DNA of 64,000 nt from Macrothele yani (Eukaryota; Arthropoda; Arachnida; Araneae; Macrothelidae). The translations under genes and the position numbers were made by a program. The notes beneath the pieces were generated by a model. It worked only from the letters and a program-made list of their open reading frames with translations, had not been told where the DNA came from and did no database searches. The stretch is taken from positions 41,807,501-41,871,500 of the forward strand of contig CM077011.1 of assembly GCA_039090855.1 (NCBI GenBank), given 5' to 3'. Of the stretch, positions 20,800-32,093 are shown piece after piece (the first letter of the stretch is position 1; each line of letters opens with the position of its first letter).

Positions 20800-21885
20800 C
20801 AGGGATCTCGCCAAGGGGATGCGAGAGTGGGCTAATCTTGCCCACCCTGTCACTGACCCAGTTCAAAATGTGCCATTTTCAATATATTTAACTTAAAAAT
20901 ATAAGCTGGACTTTCCCATGTAATAAGTCATGTGTTTTATATTACGTAGACCTACGTATATTGTATTTCCCCCTAGAATGTGCGTTGTTTACATCTCCGT
21001 AGAAAGGTTATCAAAATAGCATCCGCAGGGCCATGGAAATTCATTTGTTCTCTACTCTTCCAATTCCTTAGTTTAATCCTCTTTTTCATATTTGCATGGC
21101 CAAAGGTCCAATGAACAGGAATTCACTGAGGAGGTCGCTACTAATTGCTCTGTTTGTTTTCTTTACAAAATAGGGGATTCCAACACGGAAAGTGGAGTTG
21201 TGAAAACAAAATTTGGCGGTGACAGTGACCGAAATCGCGTCTCTTCGCTCCGGAGTAGCTACACCAACAGTGAGTAAGTTAGGGCGACACTCAGTAAGCT
21301 ACACCGACGAAATTTGTCGCTGCAGATTTGTTGTCTTAACAAGTGTTTCGCCTCTGTAGTACGTCACGGAGTCTAAAGTTACTGTTCCAGGACAGTGAAA
21401 GTGCAGGAAGCGGCCGAGGATTACTTTGTAGGAGAGGAATGCAATTCAAAGTCGCCGGCTCGAAGGAAGGAAGTTAAGGAAGAAGAAGATATTGTGTCAG
21501 CGTGGCACGACATTACAATTTGATGCAGTTGAATAAAAACGACGTTTTCCTTTAAATTGTTCAAGTACAGTACTAAACCATTTTTGTTAGCAAAAATGCA
21601 AAATTTTGATAAGCAATTTCAGACAATGCATTCAGAGAACAAAAAGGGGAAGGCGGCATTCTAGTAACACTTGTATCTTACACCAGTGGCGTTAGTCAGA
21701 TCCGTGTATGTGTATGTGTCCATGTCGAGGGGATGAGGACTGCATTCCTTTGTAGCGGGTAGTGAAAAGCATCAAAAATTCGTTCTTTTAGTGTTTCGTA
21801 AAAATTTGCTGTGAAGTTTGCTCCAGAAAAAATAATGCTCGCCCACACGTCGCCCATCCTGATTTCGAAGTCTAGCGACGTCCTG
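20800..21885 (+). mobile_element. Second copy of the hAT-like non-autonomous element
   Basis: It starts CAGGGATCTCGCCAAGGGG and ends TAGCGACGTCCTG, and matches the element at 10975-13242 along its length (CCAAGGGGATGCGAG, then TTACACCAGTGGC and CATCCTGATTTCGAAG). It lacks the LINE and the SINE found in the other copy. No clean 8-bp duplication is visible; its right edge abuts a MITE at 21888. Confidence 0.75.
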
Positions 21886-21887
21886 GC

Positions 21888-22446
21888 CAAGGAGGTTATA
21901 TTACTGGAGACACCACTGGCTCTGCCGCCATTGGTCACAGCTAATCTGCCGCCCCCGGTGGCGCAGTGGTCTAAGGCGATGGTCTCTGATCATTCGTCCG
22001 AAAGGGGTCCGGGTTCGAATCCCGGTGAGGCATGGGTGTTGTGTTTGTTTTACGGCACTGGCTCTCTCCCTTCCCTGGAACCAGTGACCCTAAATTAGGG
22101 ACGGGCGACTGCTTATAGCCCATTGAGTTGCTCACGGTGGTCGTTAAACCTCCAATCAAAGAAAGAAAAACAGCTAATCTGTGTTGTGCCGTCACAAGCA
22201 GGCAAAAATGAACTAAATTATACCGTTGATGAAACAGTAAGCTTGTGTATCATTGATAAAGATTATCGAATTACTCATTTTATCTATTTACATGCTTAGA
22301 AGCTTTTGTTCTATTGGTTTCCAAGCAGCTTCTCATCTGCGGCTGCGTCGTGCCTGCTCATGAGGTCATCTGCGGCACAGACGGTGACTTATGGCGGCCA
22401 ATGCTGCGTTTATAGGAGTAGTGTCTCCAGTAATATAACCTCCTTG
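21888..22446. mobile_element. MITE with CAAGGAGGTTA termini, carrying a SINE
   Basis: The left end CAAGGAGGTTATATTACTGG and the right end (CCAGTAATATAACCTCCTTG) are exact inverses over about 28 bp, continuing AGACAC(C)ACT. A SINE (21949-22169) is inserted near the left end. No target duplication was seen. The first 11 bp match the MITE at 23410-23999. Confidence 0.8.
21949..22169 (+). mobile_element. Full-length tRNA-derived SINE
   Basis: Complete copy flanked by the exact 12-bp duplication ACAGCTAATCTG (21937-21948 and 22170-22181). The tail is AATCAAAGAAAGAAAAA. Confidence 0.93.
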
Positions 22447-22487
22447 GTTGTACGTTAATCAGTGTTGTACGTTAAGAATCTGTCACA

Positions 22488-22826
22488 TCTCGTCTAGGCT
22501 TCTCACCACCGTTTCTAATGTTTCCCTTGAAACAATAGAGGTGTTTTAGTATTTTAAGTGCAGAATAATTAGCTAGTAAACTTTTGCACTTACTTTATCT
22601 TTAAATATTAAGTTGAGGGATAGAGTTCTTACTAGAACCTTGTCACAATTCCGTGACTTGCAGTTTCAATCTAGGCTTCTCACCTTCTTTTCCAATCTTT
22701 CCCTGGAAATAATAGAGTTGTTTTAGTATTTTAAGTGCAAGATAGTAAGCTAGTAACTTTGTTCACTTATTTGATATCTAAATATTAAATTGAGGGACTT
22801 AGTTTTTACTAGGTCCTTGTGTCAAT
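22488..22826 (+). repeat. Two-copy tandem duplication, about 177 bp
   Basis: The segment with TCTAGGCTTCTCACC, TGTTTTAGTATTTTAAGTGC, AAATATTAAGTTGAGGGA and TTACTAGAACCTTGT occurs twice in a row (about 22494-22664 and 22669-22826), with moderate divergence. Confidence 0.75.
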
Positions 22827-23409
22827 CGCCAGAGTATGTATGGCTCTAAAGTGTAGGGTTCTGGTTAAACCTACAGATGGTTTGTTAACTCGTGTTTCTT
22901 TTCCGAGACTTTTCATCATCGAGATTTGTAATTGTCTAAACTCTAAATTATATGAAGAGGGAATTTTTTTTTATCATTTTTAACTTTACTTATTTTTTCT
23001 CCCGTTTTAGTAGCTATTACGAACTCATAAAAAACTGCTGGGAAAACTTCCAAAATTAAAAGTTTTCTTCTCGGCAACTTCTCTTAAGAAAAAACAAATG
23101 GCCACATTAAAATGTTTTTTGACATTGCTTAGAGTATGAAATACGAATTTCATGCTACTAGATCACGCAGTTTGCAAGCACCTGAAGCCGAAATATATTT
23201 TACATGTAGGACAAGCGATGTTTCCCTTAAGTTATTTCATATCCCCCAACATTACGTTAATGATGTTTTCTTTAATTGCAAGTTAAAAGACGCAATGTCT
23301 AATTTATACCCCATTGAAAAAAAATTAATACGCAGTATTAAAACAACGTAAAATTTCTTCTTTCGCGCAGGTAAAAGAGCTTAATTAACGTTGCTCACAT
23401 AGGACACAC
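22827..23409. other. Non-coding interval
   Basis: A frame at 23136-23351 has no recognisable motif. The rest is AT-rich intergenic-type sequence. Confidence 0.4.
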
Positions 23410-23999
23410 CAAGGAGGTTAGAAGAAAGAGGAGCTGGCAACAGCCCCTCTTCCTGTGCTTCTGGTTTGACGCCACTTTTCATCAGCTGTCTACGCCAATA
23501 CGCCCAATCCGAGAATCTCCTGTATATCTTTATGGGAAAATCGCGATTTTGAACGGGTTTTTTCGCACCCTTACTCTACCCATACAGTCATGAAAAAAAT
23601 GGAGGCTGAAATATTCATTCGCATTATTAAACATTTTCAGAAAAAAATGGAAAAATGTGTTGGTATTTTTTTTAAAAATTGAACAAAATATTGATTTTTT
23701 GAGCGGAAATGCATACTGCGCATGGTCACTTGCATACTGCGCATGTACCGGTAACCACGCCTAAAATATAACCAAAACCCTAATGTTGAGAAATACGAAG
23801 TCCGAAATATTCCTTGTTTACATCATTGGTTTGCAAGGTTTGCATGCGCTAAGCGAAAGTGCTTCAGGCACAGGAAATGACGTCACGCTTTTGAACTCCC
23901 GCTAACTCTCACCACCTCATAAAGAGGATCGAAATAGCTGATCTGTTTTGGCTTCACTCAAAACAGGTCCTTTCACCTCCTCTTCTTCTAACCTCCTTG
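23410..23999. mobile_element. MITE with CAAGGAGGTTA termini
   Basis: The left end CAAGGAGGTTAGAAGAA and its inverse at the right end form terminal repeats of about 24 bp. GGACACAC (23402-23409) and GAACACAC (24000-24007) give an 8-bp duplication with one mismatch. No coding. It is about 590 bp. The 8-bp duplication allows a hAT or P superfamily origin. Confidence 0.78.
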
Positions 24000-24091
24000 G
24001 AACACACGCCGTTTTATCCGTACAAGCTCTGTGATCAAAATGTCGCCAGCTGCTGCCACTCATTTGCACAAGAACTTCCAGTCTATGTAAC

Positions 24092-24537
24092 TTTTTTTTT
24101 TTTAATTGTTTTTTTTTTTTTTGATTCGAGGTTTAACGACCACCGTGAGCAACTCAATGGGCTATAAGCAGTCGCCCGTCCCTAATTTAGGGTCACTGGT
24201 TCCAGGGAAGGGAGAGAGCCAGTGCCGTAAGACAAACACAACATCCATGCCTCACCGGGATTCGAACCCGGACCCCTTTCGGACGAATGATCAGAGGCCA
24301 TCGCCTTAGACCATTGCGCCACCGGGGCAATTGGATGTTTAACGACCACCGTGAGCAACTCAATGGGCTATAAGCAGTCGCCCGTCCCTAATTTAGGGTC
24401 ACTGGCTCCAGGGAAGGGAGAGAGCCAGTGCCGTAAGACAAACACAACATCCATGCCTGACCGGGATTCGAACGCGGACCCCTTACGGACGAATGATCAT
24501 AGGCCAGCGCTTTAGACCACTGCGACACCGGGGTGGC
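24092..24537 (-). mobile_element. SINE with a second SINE in its tail
   Basis: The outer inverted SINE (poly-T at 24092-24103, body from 24334, head ending GGGGTGGC at 24537) is split near its 3' end by another inverted SINE at 24109-24328. The short repeat AATTG flanks the inner copy. Confidence 0.85.
24109..24328 (-). mobile_element. SINE inserted into a SINE tail
   Basis: Nearly full-length inverted copy, tail (TTGATTCGAGGTTTAACG) to head (GCGCCACCGGGGC). It sits between the poly-A and the body of the outer copy. Confidence 0.88.
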
Positions 24538-24679
24538 AAATTTCTTTTTGAGTTATAGACGAAGCCTGCTGTCCATGACGTCATCCCAGTTCGCGAGCTT
24601 AGGCTTTCAGAAAATCATGAATCCAGTGGCGTAGCGTGAATTTTACTGACCCCCCCGCAAAATGTCTTGGCCCCAGAGC

Positions 24680-25849
24680 CAGGGCCGGCTGGACCATAGG
24701 GGCAACCGGGCGTTCGCCCCGGACATCGCGCCTTTAAGGGGTCCCGCATTTTAAGAAAAAAAAATTAGTTAGAATTATTTACAATTATTATTTTTTGTAT
24801 GTAAGTGTTCGGGTGCGAGGCCCTTAAAAAGGTGTTTCTTTTTTTTTAAGTTTGCTTGTTTGTTTCCAATCGCTCGGTTTTCGAATAGGCACGCCGTACA
24901 AATACGGAGATACGTACAAAATACGGAGATCTGTAGATTTCAAGTGATTATTGTAACGACCTTGATATTTTCCAAATTCATGAAATCGCAAATTTAATTT
25001 CATCATTTTGTAGCCCTTGCTTTTATATATTTAACAATTTACGCACAAACCATATACTTAAATTTAAATAAAATAAAAAAGAAGAATATCAAAGTTTGTT
25101 TCGGGTTACTCATGGCGGCTATTTATTCAGTGACTTTAAAAACATTATTAGAAATTTAAAAAATATCACATATGAGCGTGTATAAAAGTTTTAAAAGTCA
25201 CTAATTTGTCAGTTACTCCATTTGGCATTAAAAATCAAGCACTAAAATATGTATCAGGAGAAAAAACTATTTATACGAATTTATTATTTATTATTTCTAC
25301 ACTAAAATATTCGCAATCCAAAAAGTTTTGCTACGAACGTAGCTTTTTGTCATTTTGTGAAGCAGTTTTTATACAATAAGGGAAATACAACCTCAACCCC
25401 ATCTCCTTGGAAAGAAAATCGTAGATTTTAACAGTTTTTACTCCCTCTCTCTCTGAACTTTCAATGCATATTCTGGTCTTTTTGTTGAACTTAAAAGCAA
25501 ATGCTCCAAATGCTCAAATCATTTTGTCTGTACGATAGTTTTCGTTTCGAAGTACTACAGAGGTGAAGCACATGTCAAAAAGGAAAAGTTACAGAGATAA
25601 ATTCCGTCGGTGTACCTTAATCGGTAAAGCATTCATCTCCGAAGCAGAGGGATGCGAATTCGTCGCCATCATAGGCAAATTTGTGGGTTTCACATCCTGT
25701 GTATTCTTTACGGACATCTTCACGTAACGACTTTATTAAAATATGGGATTTATTTTCTAGTGCAAGCAATGCATTAGGAAATAAATTTTCTTCGGGGCCT
25801 TGCGGTGAAATTTCGCCCCGGGCCCCACTAAAAGCCCCATCCGGCCCTG
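24680..25849. mobile_element. hAT-type non-autonomous element
   Basis: Ends CAGGGCCGGCTGG and the inverse of CAGGGCCGGATGG. The exact 8-bp duplication CCCAGAGC lies at 24672-24679 and 25850-25857. The length is 1170 bp, the interior is AT-rich and no transposase reading is recognised. Flanking GGCCCC-rich sequence starting CAGTGGCGTAGCG near 24626 resembles a second hAT terminus, so this may be nested in an older hAT element. Confidence 0.85.
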
Positions 25850-26012
25850 CCCAGAGCCCATTGGATACAGGGGGCCGGGGGTTGGACAGTATTTTGTGGG
25901 CCCCAGTATTAGTGGCACATTTAGGATTTTACTATGGGTGGCTGAATAAAAATAGCACAGAGAAAATATTCCTAAATATGACGAGGAAGCCATAAAAATA
26001 TCCCCGTCATAT

Positions 26013-26229
26013 TTTTTTTTTCGATTGGAGGTTTAACGACCACCATGAGCAACTCAATGGGCTATAAGCAGTCGCCCGTCCCTAATTTAGGGCCACTGGT
26101 TCCAGGGAAGGAGAGAGCCAGTGCCGTAAGACAAACACAACATCCATGCCTCACCGGGATTCGAACCCGGACCCCGTTCGGACGAATGATCAGAGGCCAT
26201 CGCTTGGACCACTGCGCCACCGGGGTGGC
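26013..26229 (-). mobile_element. Full-length tRNA-derived SINE
   Basis: Inverted copy flanked by the exact 11-bp duplication CCCCGTCATAT (26002-26012 and 26230-26240). Confidence 0.93.
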
Positions 26230-26430
26230 CCCCGTCATATTGAAGTGTGTATCCTATACTTCATGGATAAATCAGTGTTAGCAAGAAAATGTAAAAACGC
26301 ATGGTAGAAAACTGGATGCCAATTCAGTTCTGCTTGACCCCCCCCCCCCCCGTCGGGTTCAGCTTGTTGAAATTACACCAAAGTAGTGGACAAAATAATA
26401 TTATCCAAATGTCATGATTCAAGCGAATAG

Positions 26431-26653
26431 TGCCGCCCCGGTGGCGCAGTGGTCTAAGGCGTTGGCCTCTGATCATTCGTCCGTAAGGGGTCCGGGTTCG
26501 AATCCCGGTCAGGCATGGATGTTGTGTTTGTCTTACGGCACTGGCTCTTTCCCTTCCCTGGAACCAGTGACCCTAAATTAGGGACGGGCGACTGCTTATA
26601 GCCCATTGAGTTGCTCACGGTGGTCGTTAAACCTCCAATCAAAAAAAAAAAAA
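26431..26653 (+). mobile_element. Full-length tRNA-derived SINE
   Basis: Complete head, body and 15-base poly-A, flanked by the exact duplication AAGCGAATAG (26421-26430 and 26654-26663). One of the best-preserved copies. Confidence 0.93.
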
Positions 26654-27004
26654 AAGCGAATAGTTTCCTCCAATTACAGATGTGTACAAAACATCTGTAA
26701 TACTTTCAAAAGGGATGGACTGAGAGCTGGACTATGGTTCTTACGGACTCCTAAAAAAAAAGGGAAAGAATTATAATTTTTTTCCTCAAGGCAGTTTCTT
26801 ATAGTTTTCGCTATGCTGTCTGCAACAAAAAAAAACTGTAGAAGTGTAATTCTTTAAGCCTCCTGCATAATTCTGGGGTGCCTTGAAAATGTGGGGCCGG
26901 GGTTGCACCCCTCCCCCTAAATGGTCTTTGCCTGACCCTTATGAAAAAATGACACCCATTCCGAAAAAACAGAAGTGTCTCTAGCTACTGAAACGGGGGC
27001 TACA

Positions 27005-27375
27005 CACCTGCCTTGTGTCCTTTGATGTGCAGGGGTGCCTTGAACAGCCTCTGGTGGCCATTGGTCCCAGACAGTCTGAAAAGACTTGGATTCCCCAGGA
27101 ATTTGTTCCTGTTGGTTAGCGATTTTCTCTCACACAGGAGGATTGAGTTTGAAGTCGGTGGAATGAATTTTAGCAGAGAGTATGATAAGGGCTGCCCGCA
27201 AGGCTCTTGCTCTGTCCCCTTGTGGTGGAACTTATTGGCTGATACAGCAATCGCACTTCCCATGGAAGACGAAGTGCAGATGCAGGCCTAGGCGGATGAC
27301 CTCATTCTCATAGTGTCTGCACCGGGTAGACACGTGATCGAGCGGAAGGAACACACCGCTCTTTCATGGGTGTAG
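27005..27375 (+). pseudogene. R1/LOA-like LINE reverse-transcriptase fragment
   Basis: The reading includes GALNSLWWPLVPDSLKRLGF, FLSHRRIEFEVGG, the GCPQGSCSVPLWWN palm motif and ADDLILIVSAPG. The catalytic (Y)ADD box is preceded by a TAG where Tyr is expected, at about 27290. It then runs to a TAG after ALSWV. Only the palm region is left, with no endonuclease or 3' end. GCPQGSCSGP-type motifs are typical of the R1/LOA/Jockey side of LINEs. Confidence 0.8.
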
Positions 27376-27499
27376 GAGAACTGGCTACCGGATAACTGGT
27401 CACCCGGAGAATTGGCCACAAAAATTTTAAGGGGACGTATAAAAATTGCGTTCTTGACACTTCGTGGCCCCATCTCCACAAGTTGATCATCTGAGTCAC

Positions 27500-27690
27500 A
27501 TAAAGTTTCCGTAATTTCGTATTTTCTTAATTGCGATATTTAATGTAATTCTTTATAAAAAAAAAGTTTATAATCTGCAACTCATTAACAGAATTTCAGA
27601 GTTTATAAACTACAGCTCCACAAATTCTCTGCGGGCATGTGCAGAGAATTTAATGAGGTGGAGGGGGGGGGGGGGTATTTCCAAAAATAT
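27500..27690 (+). repeat. Copy of the 18.2-20.8 kb repeat family
   Basis: TAAAGTTTCCGTAATTTCG, TTAATGTAATTCTTTATAAA and ACAAATTCTCTGCGGGCATG match 18180-18320 closely. It ends in a poly-G run (27663-27675). Confidence 0.75.
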
Positions 27691-27699
27691 AAAATATTT

Positions 27700-28095
27700 T
27701 TGATCTGCTGAAGAGTAGGACTACTGCACAGACTCATCTCAGATCTGTGCTTGCAAAAGCCGCAAGACGGATGGTATCAGCTTCGACGATACGCAGAAGG
27801 TTACATGCAGGAGGACTGCATGCTTGGCAACCGTTAATATGCGCGCTCCTCAACCCCGTCACCTGAGGGAACGTTTCAATTGGGCACAAATGCATGTGAG
27901 CTGGATTCACTGATGAGTCGCGATACTGTTTACAGAGTGATTCTTGCCTAGTTTTCATCTGGAGAGATGCCAGTACTCGCTATTTTCCCTCTAATATCCT
28001 GGAAACAGAGCCTATGGTGGTGGTAGTGTTCTGGTGTGGGCAGGTATATCGTTAGGCGGCCGTACCGACCTCTATTATTTGCCACATGGAAAATA
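27700..28095 (+). pseudogene. Tc1-like transposase fragment
   Basis: Plus-strand pieces read VLAKAARRMVSASTIRRRLH, GLHAWQPLICAPLNPV and, after frame breaks, GGGSVLVWAGISLGGRTDLY, which are the N-terminal helix-turn-helix end and the central strand of a Tc1 transposase. The catalytic region between them is scrambled and no terminal repeats were identified. An RTE fragment follows at 28143. Confidence 0.7.
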
Positions 28096-28142
28096 ATAGA
28101 GAAAATAAGAACATGGAAAATAATAGTGATGTTGCGCATCAC

Positions 28143-28508
28143 CTTTAACCCAATCATCATCATCATCATCATTGTCAACCATTATCAATCCACTGCTGGA
28201 CGAAGGTCTCCCCAAGTTTCCTCCACAACGGTCTGTCTTGTGCCAGTCTCCTCCATGTCACCCCTGCATACTTTCGAATTTCATCCACCCATCTCCCATG
28301 TGGTCTTCTTCTGGGTCTTTTCCTGTCCCTTGGAATCCAATCTAAAATTTCGGCTGTCCATCGATGATCTGTCCTTCTGGCAGTATGTCCAGCCCATTGC
28401 CATTTCAGGGATTTAACTCTGATCATGATGTCTTCCACTCTTGTCATTTTTCGGATCCACGAGTTCCTCTTCTTATCTCTCCTGGTTACACCAAGCATGC
28501 ACCTCTCC
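28143..28508 (-). mobile_element. RTE-type LINE 3' end
   Basis: The minus-strand reading shows RRDKKRNSWIRKMTRVEDI, then KWQWAGHTARRTDHRW, AEILDWIPRDRKRPRRRP, HGRWVDEIRKYAGVTW and LGETFVQQWIDNG to a stop, which is the intact C terminus of an RTE reverse-transcriptase protein. The 3' end is a TGATGATGATGATGATGATT tail. It is heavily 5' truncated and nearly identical to the overlapping part of the copy at 11744-12793. Confidence 0.88.
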
Positions 28509-28693
28509 ATATAGCAGTATATATTGAAAAATTCATAAGCACAGGAACACTGTTTTTAAGGACACATATTGTTTTTTTAGACTAAAATAACTCAAAAACT
28601 GATTAACTTATCAACAAAATTGGATATTTTCAAGTTTTGTTTAAAAAAAAGCTGATAATCGATTTGGTTGAATTTGGACAAAAGTATCCTTTA

Positions 28694-29886
28694 TATACAC
28701 TGAAGAGCAATTGAATTAGAGACACCTAGCGTTATGCAAAGGTGGCGCTGTGGGCGACCCTGTAAATGGAAACATGACGTATGCAGCGATCCGACAATAT
28801 AAGGAGTGATGCGACGGGAATCAGTAAGAGTCGGACGCAGCATGGGCAAGAAGAAGGGTCTAAGCGTATTTGATCGTGGGCAAATTGTCGGGGCCCGACG
28901 AATGGGTCACTCCATCTCGGAAGTCGTGCAGGCACTGGGATTTTCACGAGCCACATGCGTCACGGGTGCACCGTGAGTACATCGAATCCGTTAAAACTAT
29001 CTTTGCAAGGGCCAACTGCCGTGGACAACAGCGTGTGGATGAGCGGAGTTATCGTTGGCTAGCTCGCATTGTAACAGCAGATGGACGGGCCACAGTGCAA
29101 GAAATCACTCGGCAACGCTGGTACACTAAAACGTGTAAGAAGCCACACCATCCAGAACCATCTCCTCGCTATGGGGACAGAAGCCATCGTCCCACGAGGG
29201 TACGGCTCCTAACCGCACATCACAGGGTGCAAAGATTAGCATGGGCGCTGGAACATCGCCACTGGACCCTAGACATGTGGGAAAATGTTGCCTGGACTGA
29301 TGAGTCGAGATTCACGTTGCTACATGCGGATGGTAGGATAAGAGTACTGCGCAAACCACATGAAGCGATGGATCCTTCTAGCAAACAGGATACTCTTCAA
29401 GCTGGTGGGGGTGACATTCTCGTCTGGGGACTGTTTACGTGGACTGAAATGGGACCCCTGGTACGTGTGACATCGTCCCTCACAGGTCAACGTTACCGTG
29501 ATATCCTAGACGACCATTTGCTCCCGTTTGTGCGTCTTCAACATCCCACTGGGGACCTCATCCTGCCGTTGCTCCCGAAATGTATCCGAATGGTTAGCAC
29601 TTCACCGACGTGACCTCGTTTCCTTGGCCCGCTAGGCCACCTTACCTCAATCCCATGGAGCACATCTGGGATGCCATCGAGAGAGATGTTCGAGGCTCTG
29701 ACCCCTTCATCAAATCTTCGTGAACTGTGGGAACTTGTTCAGGGGTCGTGGATCCGTATGTCTTCCCAACGCTTCCGGTGTCTTGTTAAGTCCATGCCGA
29801 GACGAATCGCCGCAGTCATCGGGGCGAAAGGTGGTGCTACACGTTACTAGACAGGTATCTCTAATTCAATTGTTCTTCAGTGTATA
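28694..29886 (+). mobile_element. Tc1-like transposon, about 1.19 kb
   Basis: The ends read TATACACTGAAGAGCAATTG and the inverse of TATACACTGAAGAACAATTG, with further inverted similarity (AATTAGAGACACCT / AATTAGAGATACCT). TA repeats at both edges leave the exact boundary uncertain by a few bases. Confidence 0.88.
28842..29850 (+). pseudogene. Tc1 transposase, frame-broken
   Basis: It starts MGKKKGLSVFDRGQIVGARR at 28842. After a frame change it continues RSYRWLARIVTADGRATVQE, LEHRHWTLDMWENVAWTDES (first catalytic Asp), ILVWGLFTWTEMGPLV and DILDDHLLPF. The QQDNA-type motif is not preserved around 29560-29600. The last acidic motif (LNPMEHIWDAI) is in another frame near 29650, and the C terminus MPRRIAAVIGAKGGATRY is near 29795-29850. 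Breaks make it inactive. Confidence 0.85.
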
Positions 29887-29889
29887 TAC

Positions 29890-30518
29890 TGTAATTAAAA
29901 CTAAATCAAAAAATATAATTATATGGTACAACACTCCATTTTTGTATAGTAGTTTGTTACTATATTCAATCATTGAAATTCTTTCATCGTTAAATTGTTT
30001 AAATTTGTTCACGATTAAACACGTTTTTCAATGCATAACAGTTTAATCCAGGATCTAACGTAAATTTTATCATTTGGGAATTTATGAGCTGTTCCTGTGT
30101 AGGTACGTGTGACTCAATGGGCATTCTGGACTGGTATGTGAATACTGCTGGATATAGCAGTTGTCAATTATCCGACCATACAACCTAGACACTATAGTAT
30201 AGAATTATAGTGGATTTTAATCTTCATGTTTTAATCTATCATCAGTTTTTACTATCAACTATAATATTTTAACCAACGTAGTGAATACCAGCAGGTGATC
30301 ATTGAACATTTCTGGCTTAGTGCTTGCATGGACTATATATGTGTTTATACTACAACACTGGACAACAGGAAAGCTGTGAGTGTTACACAATTGTTTTGTT
30401 CTGGACTTAATGAAGCACTTTATAATTGTTGCAAGCTAGTTAATAAGCAGCACTAGTGAGTGGGAAGCTTGCGGATATTAAATTACATCAAAAAATGCTT
30501 CCGCATATTAGATTCAAA
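29890..30518. other. Non-coding interval
   Basis: AT-rich sequence between two Tc1-like elements. No gene or repeat recognised. Confidence 0.4.
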
Positions 30519-30520
30519 TA

Positions 30521-31931
30521 CACTGGCGGAAAGTGAAAAAAGAGCACCAAGAAGGAGACGTCTGATACCAACGAAGTTTATACAGCATAATAACGGAATA
30601 CAGAGGATAACGTGATCAAAACATTATGGCAAAATACAGCTGTATTTGCTGGTAAACTAAAAAATAACATTTCCATGTAACTTGGTTAGTACGAGGTTGA
30701 ACCGCCATGAACTGCGTCACACTGTGCAATTCTGGCATGGAGTCTGTCGTACAGATGTTGGATGTAAGTTCGGGGTATTGAGTTCCAAGCATCCTCAACC
30801 TGGACGCGTAAATCGGGGATGGTCGTGGAGACCGGATAAGTCATTGTCACATAAAATCCAACACGTTCTCAATGGGGGACAAAACCGGTGAACGTGCAAG
30901 CCATGGAAGTTGTCTCACACCCTGAAGTGCATGTTGCATTGCACGTGCCGTGTGTGGGCGTGCGTTATCTTGCTGGAAAACACCACGATGGACCGACTTT
31001 ACAAATGGCAAAACAACGGGCTGAAATGATGTTGTTGATGTAGGAGGTGCTGTTTAACGTACCCGGTACAAACACTAGCTGTGTACGGGAGTGATAGCTG
31101 ATCGCTCCCCACACCAGGAGACCAGGTGTAGGCCCTATGTCGCTGTCGGATTCAAGAAGGGTGGAGACGCTCCCCTGTGCGTCTGCGAACACGCATACGT
31201 CCATCGGAGGCTCCCAATTAGAATCTGCTTTCATCGATGAACACGACAGATCGCCATTGCGTTCTCCAGTGAAGACGTTGGCGACACCACTGCAGCCGTT
31301 CCTGACGGTGGGCTGGAGTCAGAGGTACACATGCCAGAGGCACAGGTGCACGTAGTCCTGCACCCAGTAGACGGTTGCGGATTGTTCGCACAGTGAACTC
31401 AGGTGCAACGGCAGCTCGGATTTGCGTCGCAGTGAATGTTCTGCTTGACAGCGCCGCTCTTCTTATGCAGCGATCGGTCAGCTCATCAGTCCGTCTGTGA
31501 CTTCCGGTTCCACGTCTTCTCGTGTGGGAATGTTCCTCGGACCATCTACGCCGCCATTGTACCACCACCGGTACTTCCGTCCAATTCGCTCCGCAATACG
31601 ACCACCCGGCCTCGCGAAGTCCGACTAGACGACCTCGCTCAAAGTCCGATAACTGCTGAAATCGTACAAGTCTTCCATGTCCAGGCATTGCAGCTTCTTC
31701 AGGGTCTTTGCACGTATCCGTACGCCGACGAATGATTCCATTCACTTCGCCGTACTCCTTAAATACCACCGACGGTAATTTGCATATTATGCCGTGCTGT
31801 GGCGTTAGCGCTCACCGGTTGGTCCCGAAATTAACATCACACCTACGTAAACTCGACCCCATTAACATATGTAAATTTCATGATCGTCCGCCAATTCCTT
31901 CTTGGCGTTCTTTTTTCACTTTCCGGCAGTG
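30521..31931 (-). mobile_element. Tc1-like transposon, 1411 bp
   Basis: Ends CACTGGCGGAAAGTGAAAAA and the inverse of CACTGCCGGAAAGTGAAAAA, each flanked by TA (30519-30520 and 31932-31933). Inverted similarity runs about 38 bp. The transposase is on the minus strand. Confidence 0.92.
30845..31691 (-). pseudogene. Tc1 transposase, catalytic motifs largely kept
   Basis: On the minus strand from MPGHGRLVRF (31691) the reading covers QQLSDFERGRLVGLREAGWS (helix-turn-helix), TDRCIRRAALSSRTFTATQI, RTIRNRLLGAGLRA, WCRQRLHWRTQWRSVVFIDE (first catalytic Asp), then in another frame SDSDIGPTPGLLVWGAISYH. VFQQDNARPHTARAMQ (second Asp) and RSPVLSPIENVLDFM (third Glu) follow near 30850-30980. All three acidic residues are present, but frame breaks (for instance near 31230 and 30970) separate them. 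This is the best-preserved Tc1 coding region here. Confidence 0.82.
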
Positions 31932-32093
31932 TATAAGTGACTTTTGAATAAGAATGTTTGTAACTATCTCACCATTTCAACCGCTGTTTATGTCTTCATC
32001 AGGTTTATTATTCTTGGTTCTTTTTGCGATGTATTTAATGTATGTATTCAATTGGAATCTATGTCATGCGTTGTGATTAAATTGTTTAGTATA

